From: an uncultured Clostridia bacterium | GTDB lineage: Bacteria; Bacillota; Clostridia; Oscillospirales; Acutalibacteraceae | Assembly: GCA_904420155.1 (NCBI GenBank) | Contig: CAJFUH010000230.1 | Location: forward strand, 1-10,462 | Direction: 5' to 3' | Length of the DNA: 10,462 nt | In this document: piece by piece, positions 6,425-10,462 of the stretch | Layout of the letters: each line of letters opens with the position of its first letter | Position numbering within the stretch: the first letter of the stretch is position 1 | Program-made: the position numbers and the translations under genes | The notes under the pieces: generated by a model | Told to the model about the DNA's origin: nothing | Database searches by the model: none | What the model saw: only the letters and a program-made list of their open reading frames with translations

Positions 6425-7390
6425 TTATTCCTCCCCAGCGCTGCTGGTATCGGAGGAGGCCCCCTCTTCCGAAGAAGCTGCCGAAGAGGAGGAATCGGGT
6501 TCATCGCCGCCGGAATTTTCCGACGAGCTAGTTTCCTCGTCGTCCAGGATCACCATATTCCCCTGGCCCTGGAATTCCGTGATAACAAACACGTCCCGCA
6601 CATTCTTGATGTCCACATAGGGTTCCACCAAAGCGTAAAGGGACGCGTCGGTCTCATCGTTGGCGATCCCCTTGACCTTCCCCACGGGGATGCCCTGGGG
6701 ATACAGGCCGCTGATACCGGTGGTGATGACGATGTCGCCCTCTTCCAGCTTGTTCTGGGCGGTGATAAACCGCCATTTCACCAGGCCCTGGTCCGCCAGT
6801 TTCAGGTCCCCGGAGACCACCCCGGTATCTTCCGTCCTCTGGCACAGCACGCCCACGTTGGTGTCCGGGGAAAAGATGGTGGTCACTTTGCAGTAGGTGG
6901 GATACACCTCGCTGACCCAGCCCACCAGGCCGCTTTCGGTAATCACCGGGTCGTCCTTGCTGATGCCGTCCAAAGAGCCCACGTCCAAAGTGAACCCATA
7001 GAACAGGTCCAGCGAACTGCTGGCGATCACCGAACCGGGCGCGAATTTATATTCCTTGTTTTTCTCTTTGAGCTCCAGGTATTTGGAATACTGTTCGTTG
7101 CTCTTTTTGATATCGTAATAGTCAATGGTCAGATTGACAAGCTTATCCCGCTCTTCCGTGAGCTCCTTGATCTCCTGTTCCAGCTCCTCCACCGACTTCC
7201 CGTCCGGGACGGCGTCCGCCGCCGCGCCGGAAATCTGGGCGGAAAGCTGCTGCATCGGCGTAATGATGAAACCCAAGGCGGAATTGAGATATGAATTCCC
7301 CATGCTGGCCGTAATAAGCACCAGGCCCAGCAGGATGCAAACCGTGGCCAGCAAAATCTTGAACCCACGGCCTTTGAAAAAGTCCTTCAC
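6425..7390 (-). CDS. mreC: Rod-shape-determining protein MreC
   Basis: A 321-residue bitopic protein that links MreB and MreD to the wall-synthesis enzymes outside the membrane. It has an N-terminal membrane anchor at about 11-29, a coiled-coil region at about 65-115 rich in Glu/Lys/Leu, and two beta-barrel-type MreC domains (about 118-272) with typical segments such as TESGLVGWVSEV (151-162) and GLYPQGIPVGKV (228-239). The last ~38 residues (284-321) are a Ser/Glu/Asp-rich low-complexity tail that the core family lacks. The start is GTG at 7390, 7 bases after AGGGGG; the N-terminus fits the family there. It lies 278 bases after mreB, an unusually long gap for this operon. Confidence 0.94.
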   Translation of the reverse strand: MKDFFKGRGFKILLATVCILLGLVLITASMGNSYLNSALGFIITPMQQLSAQISGAAADAVPDGKSVEELEQEIKELTEERDKLVNLTIDYYDIKKSNEQYSKYLELKEKNKEYKFAPGSVIASSSLDLFYGFTLDVGSLDGISKDDPVITESGLVGWVSEVYPTYCKVTTIFSPDTNVGVLCQRTEDTGVVSGDLKLADQGLVKWRFITAQNKLEEGDIVITTGISGLYPQGIPVGKVKGIANDETDASLYALVEPYVDIKNVRDVFVITEFQGQGNMVILDDEETSSSENSGGDEPDSSSSAASSEEGASSDTSSAGEE

Positions 7391-7668
7391 GAGAAAACCC
7401 CCTGTTCCAGTATTCTCCGACTTGACACAGCCCGGCCGCGGAGGAACCCCTTCCCAAAAGCTCAGACGGGGGATGCGGGACCGCCCAAAGGCGCCGGGGC
7501 CTTTCTATGCCTGGATTGCAAAAAAGAAAACAGCCCCATTTACTGAAAAGGCGTGCAGAGGGACACTTCCCCCTGCGCGCCACATCAATAGGTATCCTTC
7601 CCGTCCGCCCCTATCCTCCTGCGGGCAGAACTTATCCAACCGTACCGCGCGCAACAAAGCGCCGCCGG
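7391..7668 (-). other. mreB-mreC spacer with hairpin and a possible 26-codon ORF
   Basis: The gap holds a hairpin AAAGGC-CCCGGC-GCCTTT (7504-7487). Before it is a short open frame, ATG at 7585 to TAG at 7505, with AAGGA 9 bases upstream, encoding 26 mostly hydrophobic residues that end in FFFAIQA. I do not claim that this small frame is a gene. Its end and the hairpin resemble the mrdA 3' end in base sequence. No terminator with a T-run is seen, so mreB and mreC are probably cotranscribed. Confidence 0.4.
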
Positions 7669-8676
7669 TTATCTTCTGCGGGATTTGTAATATTCGTTGG
7701 GCATGGTGACTTCCAGGCGTTTGCCGGTGCCGTCCACCACGCAGTCCAAAGGGCGCTCCGCCACATGGACGGGCATGCCGGTCTCCTGGGCCACCAGCAG
7801 GTCCAAGCCGCGCAGCAGCGCGCCGCCGCCGGTTAACATAATACCGTGATCGATGATATCCGCGGACAGCTCCGGCGGGGTCTGCTCTAACGTAGATTTG
7901 ATGGCCTCCACAATGGTGACCAGCGGGTCGGCCAAAGCTTCCCGCACTTCGGCGGCGGAAATGGAGACGTTCTTGGGCAGGCCGTCGATGAGGTTGCGGC
8001 CCTTGATCTCCATGCTTTCCTCATCTTCATAGGGATAAGCGGAGCCGATGCGGATTTTGATGTTTTCCGCAGTGCGCTCGCCGATGAGCAGGTTATATTT
8101 CTTTTTCACATAGGAAATGATGGATTCGTCAAATTTATCGCCGGCCACGCGGACGCTACAGGAAGTGACGATATCGCCCAGAGAGATGACGGCCACTTCG
8201 GAGGTGCCGCCGCCGATGTCCACAACCATGCTGCCCGTGGGCTCCGCAACCGGCAGCCCGGCGCCGATGGCGGCGGCCATGGGCTCTTCGATCAATTCCA
8301 CATCTTTGGCGCCGGCGGAACGGGCGGCGTCCTCTACGGCGCGGCGCTCCACTTCGGTAACGCCGGAGGGGATACATACAATTACCTTTGCTTTATTAAA
8401 CATGGAGCTCTTTACCGCTTTCCGGATAAAATGCTTGAGCATGGTGGCGGTGATATCAAAATCCGCGATCACGCCGTCTTTCAGGGGGCGGACCGCCACA
8501 ATGGAACCGGGGGTACGGCCGATCATCTCTTTGGCCTGGGCGCCTACCGCCAATACGGTGTCGGTACGCACGTCCACCGCAACCACGGAGGGTTCTCTCA
8601 TAACAATGCCTTTTCCCTTCATAAAAACCAGCGTGTTGGCGGTACCCAAATCGATTCCAATATCTTTAGAAAACAT
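7669..8676 (-). CDS. mreB: Rod-shape-determining actin homologue MreB
   Basis: A 335-residue bacterial actin that polymerises under the membrane and orients lateral wall synthesis. ATP-binding motifs of the actin fold are intact: phosphate-1 GIDLGTANT (7-15), phosphate-2 VVDIGGGTSEVAVI (151-164) and the adenosine motif IMLTGGGALLRG (279-290). VRPLKDGVIADF (62-73), IEEPMAAAIGAG (129-140) and ERTPPELSADI-like EQTPPELSADI (264-274) are hallmark segments. The length is normal for MreB/Mbl. The start at 8676 (MFSKDIGIDLG) matches the family; AAAGGGGA lies about 12 bases upstream, slightly far. An in-frame extension to 8805 would add 43 hydrophobic residues but has no ribosome binding site and is rejected. 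It is the first gene of the mreBCD-mrdA operon and is driven by the promoter at 8908-8880. Which paralogue it is (MreB, Mbl or MreBH) cannot be fixed here. Confidence 0.97.
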   Translation of the reverse strand: MFSKDIGIDLGTANTLVFMKGKGIVMREPSVVAVDVRTDTVLAVGAQAKEMIGRTPGSIVAVRPLKDGVIADFDITATMLKHFIRKAVKSSMFNKAKVIVCIPSGVTEVERRAVEDAARSAGAKDVELIEEPMAAAIGAGLPVAEPTGSMVVDIGGGTSEVAVISLGDIVTSCSVRVAGDKFDESIISYVKKKYNLLIGERTAENIKIRIGSAYPYEDEESMEIKGRNLIDGLPKNVSISAAEVREALADPLVTIVEAIKSTLEQTPPELSADIIDHGIMLTGGGALLRGLDLLVAQETGMPVHVAERPLDCVVDGTGKRLEVTMPNEYYKSRRR

Positions 8677-9218
8677 AATAAATAAAGTCCCCTTTCCTAT
8701 TTTACAAAAACAAACCATCCAAAAATCTATAACGGCACAGCTTATGAGGGCTATCCCATACAGCCGGGACAAAAACAGAACGATCCGCCTGCCGTCTGAA
8801 TACATAACGATTGCAATCTGAAAAAAACAAAGCTAAATCCTGTGAAAACAGCATGTCTACCGTCTACACATATACCTATATTATAACCGGAAAACCGGTA
8901 TTTCTCAACCAATAATTTGGGCGTTCAAGCAATTTTAAAAATTCGTCCATATTTTCCCGGAAATGCCCAGATTTCCTAGGTTTTCCCGTTCTCTTTTTAG
9001 TAAAATAACCGCTGGAAATCGGGCGGAATCCCCGTTTCCCAGCAAAGGAAGAAGGGGAAAGGGGACCAAAGTACGCAATCGAGCGTTTTTGCCAATCAAA
9101 AACGGCCGGGGTTTGCAGAGGGCGGCCCATTTCCCTGAAACACGCAGCCCCTAAACCGCCTTTTTAAAGCAGGCAGGGCGTTTCTGGGGAATGTTGAAGC
9201 TTCCCAAACGGCGTGCGC
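8677..9218. other. 542-base gap: mreB leader, promoter and hairpins
   Basis: From the mreB side it holds a leader of about 197 bases, rich in T on the transcribed strand, with a small stem CTGT-TTTC-ACAG (8851-8840) and seven T at 8827-8821. The promoter is at 8908-8880. Two perfect inverted repeats lie further upstream: GGAAAT-GCCCAG-ATTTCC (8959-8976) and CGTTTTT-GCCAATC-AAAAACG (9084-9104). Near the yitT-family stop, an imperfect repeat (about 9179-9210, CGTTT...AAACG) could be its terminator, but it lacks a clear T-run. No coding region here has a ribosome binding site and family features. Confidence 0.55.
8880..8908 (-). promoter_or_regulatory. Sigma-A promoter of the mre operon with palindromic spacer
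   Basis: Minus-strand TTGAGA (8908-8903), 17 bases, TATAAT (8885-8880). Initiation is expected near 8873. The spacer contains the perfect inverted repeat ACCGG-TTTT-CCGGT (8899-8886), which abuts the -10 element, so a bound dimeric regulator would block RNA polymerase. The operator role is inference; the promoter itself is strong by sequence. Confidence 0.8.
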
Positions 9219-10115
9219 TTACTCGCCATAGGCATGGTAAACCTCGGCCACTTCGGAAATGGAGATATATGCGCCGCTGTCTGCCTGATGTACCGTCTCC
9301 TTCATTTTCCCTATCTGGAACCGGTTGAGAATAATGTACACCACGGTTTTTTGTTCCTGGGAATAATACCCTTTTGCCTCCATGGTGGTGATGCCGCACC
9401 CAAAGGTATCGGACAGGGCTTGACAAACTTCCCCGGGGCAATCGGTTATAATGGTAGCGGCCTTTGACCGGTCGATGCCTTCTACAATGTAATCGATGGT
9501 CTTCAGCGCGGCGCCATAGGTAACGATGGAATACAGGGGCAGAATCCAGCTATCCATCACAAAGCCGCATATAATATACAGCGCTACGTTATAAATCATC
9601 ACGAAGTTCCCCACCGTAAGGCCCAATCGCTTTGCAAAAATTACCGCCAGTACCTCCACGCCGTCCATCGCGCCGCCGTAACGGATGGCCAAACCGCTTC
9701 CCACCCCGGAAATCAGGCCGCCGAACAGGGCGCATAGCAATAAGTCCGTGCCGGCCAGCGGGGAGGCAATGCTCACATCAATGGGCAGGATATCGGTGAT
9801 CAGCCAGGCCCCCAGGGAATAGATTGTCACAGTAAAAATGGCGTATATCGTAAAAGAGAGCCCCTGTTTTTTCAGCCCCACCAAAAACAGCGGGACATTT
9901 AGAACCAATAAGAAAAAGGACAAGGTCAAATATTCCGGCGTTATCTGGGACAGCAAGATGGACGTCCCGGAGACCCCGCTGTCGTAGAGCATAACGGGCG
10001 CGATAAAAACCGTTACGCCAAAGGCATTGATGATCCCTGCAATGAGCAGCAGTACAAAATTCTTGAGTTTGAGTTTCTTTAATTCGTCGGCTATTTTTGT
10101 TCTACTGAAGTTCAC
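9219..10115 (-). CDS. YitT-family membrane protein (DUF161 plus C-terminal DUF2179)
   Basis: 298 residues. The N-terminal part is an integral membrane domain with about five to six hydrophobic segments (roughly 19-40, 62-81, 86-106, 125-150 and 165-190) in the YitT/DUF161 style, including NAFGVTVFIAPVMLYDSGVSG (in the 30-50 region) and the Gly-rich GGLISGVGSGLAIRYGGAMDG (about 132-152). The soluble C-terminus (about 215-298) looks like the DUF2179 domain of this family, with ITTMEAKGYYS and a late VVYIILNRFQ strand. The substrate and role of the family are not known to me. The start chosen is GTG at 10115 because AGGAGG (10129-10124) lies 8 bases upstream. An in-frame ATG at 10139 would put that site inside the gene and has only a weak, distant AAGG before it. 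It appears to be a single-gene unit, separated from mreB by 542 bases. Confidence 0.9.
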   Translation of the reverse strand: MNFSRTKIADELKKLKLKNFVLLLIAGIINAFGVTVFIAPVMLYDSGVSGTSILLSQITPEYLTLSFFLLVLNVPLFLVGLKKQGLSFTIYAIFTVTIYSLGAWLITDILPIDVSIASPLAGTDLLLCALFGGLISGVGSGLAIRYGGAMDGVEVLAVIFAKRLGLTVGNFVMIYNVALYIICGFVMDSWILPLYSIVTYGAALKTIDYIVEGIDRSKAATIITDCPGEVCQALSDTFGCGITTMEAKGYYSQEQKTVVYIILNRFQIGKMKETVHQADSGAYISISEVAEVYHAYGE

Positions 10116-10163
10116 TAAGAAATCCTCCTTTCCAAGCATCTATGTTTATTTTCGTACCTTACA

Positions 10164-10193
10164 AAAATAGTATACAATATAGCGTTTTCCCAA
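10164..10193 (-). promoter_or_regulatory. Weak candidate promoter for the YitT-family gene
   Basis: Minus-strand TTGGGA (10193-10188), an 18-base spacer and TATTTT (10169-10164), about 50 bases before the chosen GTG. Both hexamers match only four of six positions, so this is tentative. Confidence 0.3.
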
Positions 10194-10202
10194 GTCTGCT
10201 TT

Positions 10203-10386
10203 ATTTTGTAAATTTTAAAAAAATTCCCCTACCCTCAGCAGGCAAAGAGACGACGCGGTTTCCTGATAAATCCGTAAAATATAGATGCTATAATTTTTAT
10301 AGAGAATTATATGACTTTGGCTCATCGCGCACAAAGCTTTCTCTAAAAAGAACCTGGCCGCCCGCACTAAAACATAAAGTTTTCGC
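10203..10386. other. Intergenic stretch upstream of the YitT-family gene
   Basis: This is A/T-rich DNA containing the candidate promoter at 10334-10306 and the CTATAA/TTATAG inverted repeat. A minus-strand open frame (10460-10215) spans it but has no ribosome binding site and translates the GC-rich hairpins at the edge, so I treat it as non-coding. Confidence 0.5.
10306..10334 (-). promoter_or_regulatory. Second candidate promoter upstream of the YitT-family gene
   Basis: A perfect TATAAT (10311-10306) with a 17-base spacer to TTGTGC (10334-10329), which is poor as a -35. A perfect AT-rich inverted repeat, CTATAA-TTT-TTATAG (10288-10302), lies just past the expected start site. It would give a leader of about 185 bases. 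Confidence 0.35.
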
Positions 10387-10450
10387 CCGCCTTTTTCAAA
10401 AGGCGGCGGGGTGGAGGGGCGGAGCCCTTCCTCGCCCATCGCAATGGGCG
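10387..10450. repeat. Cluster of three adjacent perfect hairpins at the right edge
   Basis: Three inverted repeats lie almost back to back: CCGCCTTTT-TC-AAAAGGCGG (10387-10406), GGGC-GGA-GCCC (10417-10427) and CGCCCAT-CGCA-ATGGGCG (10433-10450). The base composition contrasts sharply with the A/T-rich DNA to the left. Such composite GC-rich hairpin blocks are often dispersed intergenic repeats or the 3' structure of an upstream gene; which applies cannot be decided from one copy. Confidence 0.5.
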
Positions 10451-10462
10451 AAATCCTCAAGA

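Noticed and set aside
8677..8805. N-terminal extension of MreB with a hydrophobic, membrane-like segment
   Set aside because: The ATG at 8805 has no ribosome binding site, and MreB proteins begin at MFSKDIGIDLG, which has AAAGGGGA upstream. The extension is the translated leader.
8876..9130. Minus-strand open frame of 84 codons in the mreB upstream gap
   Set aside because: It covers the mreB promoter and inverted repeats, has no ribosome binding site, and its composition is like the non-coding DNA around it.
10215..10460. Minus-strand open frame of 81 codons upstream of the YitT-family gene
   Set aside because: No ribosome binding site and no recognisable domain; its first half is the hairpin cluster.

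Overview
The window reads as chromosomal DNA of a low-to-moderate-GC Firmicute, most like a gut Clostridium of the Oscillospiraceae/Ruminococcaceae type. Evidence: strong AGGAGG-type ribosome binding sites, a T-box leader in front of an aminoacyl-tRNA synthetase gene, Gram-positive style MreBCD and class B PBP proteins, and a clostridial cysteine-rich HisRS. The species assignment is inference. Every gene I can support lies on the minus strand, so the order below follows transcription, from high to low coordinates.

Right end (10462-10116): no convincing gene. There is a cluster of three GC-rich hairpins at the edge and candidate promoters. A YitT-family membrane protein follows (10115-9219), starting at a GTG set by a strong ribosome binding site. 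A 542-base gap then holds a near-consensus sigma-A promoter (TTGAGA-17-TATAAT) with a perfect palindrome in its spacer, and a roughly 197-base untranslated leader.

Cell-shape operon (8676-3663): mreB, mreC, mreD and a class B penicillin-binding protein of the PBP2/MrdA group. This is the elongasome: MreB filaments, the MreC/MreD membrane adaptors and the transpeptidase that cross-links lateral wall. MreC and PBP2 both end in serine/acidic low-complexity tails outside the membrane. A GC-rich hairpin with a T-run at 3565-3519 probably ends the operon.

minD-mgsA (3214-1983): a MinD-type ATPase with its own promoter, then methylglyoxal synthase. In many clostridia, as I recall, the mre locus continues minC-minD-minE-rodA-mgsA. 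Here minC, minE and rodA are missing and MinD has lost its C-terminal membrane-targeting helix.

T-box and hisS (about 1950-255): a clear T-box riboswitch with specifier-loop bases GACAC, a terminator, and histidyl-tRNA synthetase. The left end holds the first 29 codons of an unidentified lysine-rich protein. I saw no phage, transposon, CRISPR, tRNA or rRNA. The region is mostly housekeeping; the items most worth a second look are the stripped Min cluster, the ambiguous T-box specifier, the palindromic mreB promoter and the paired serine tails.
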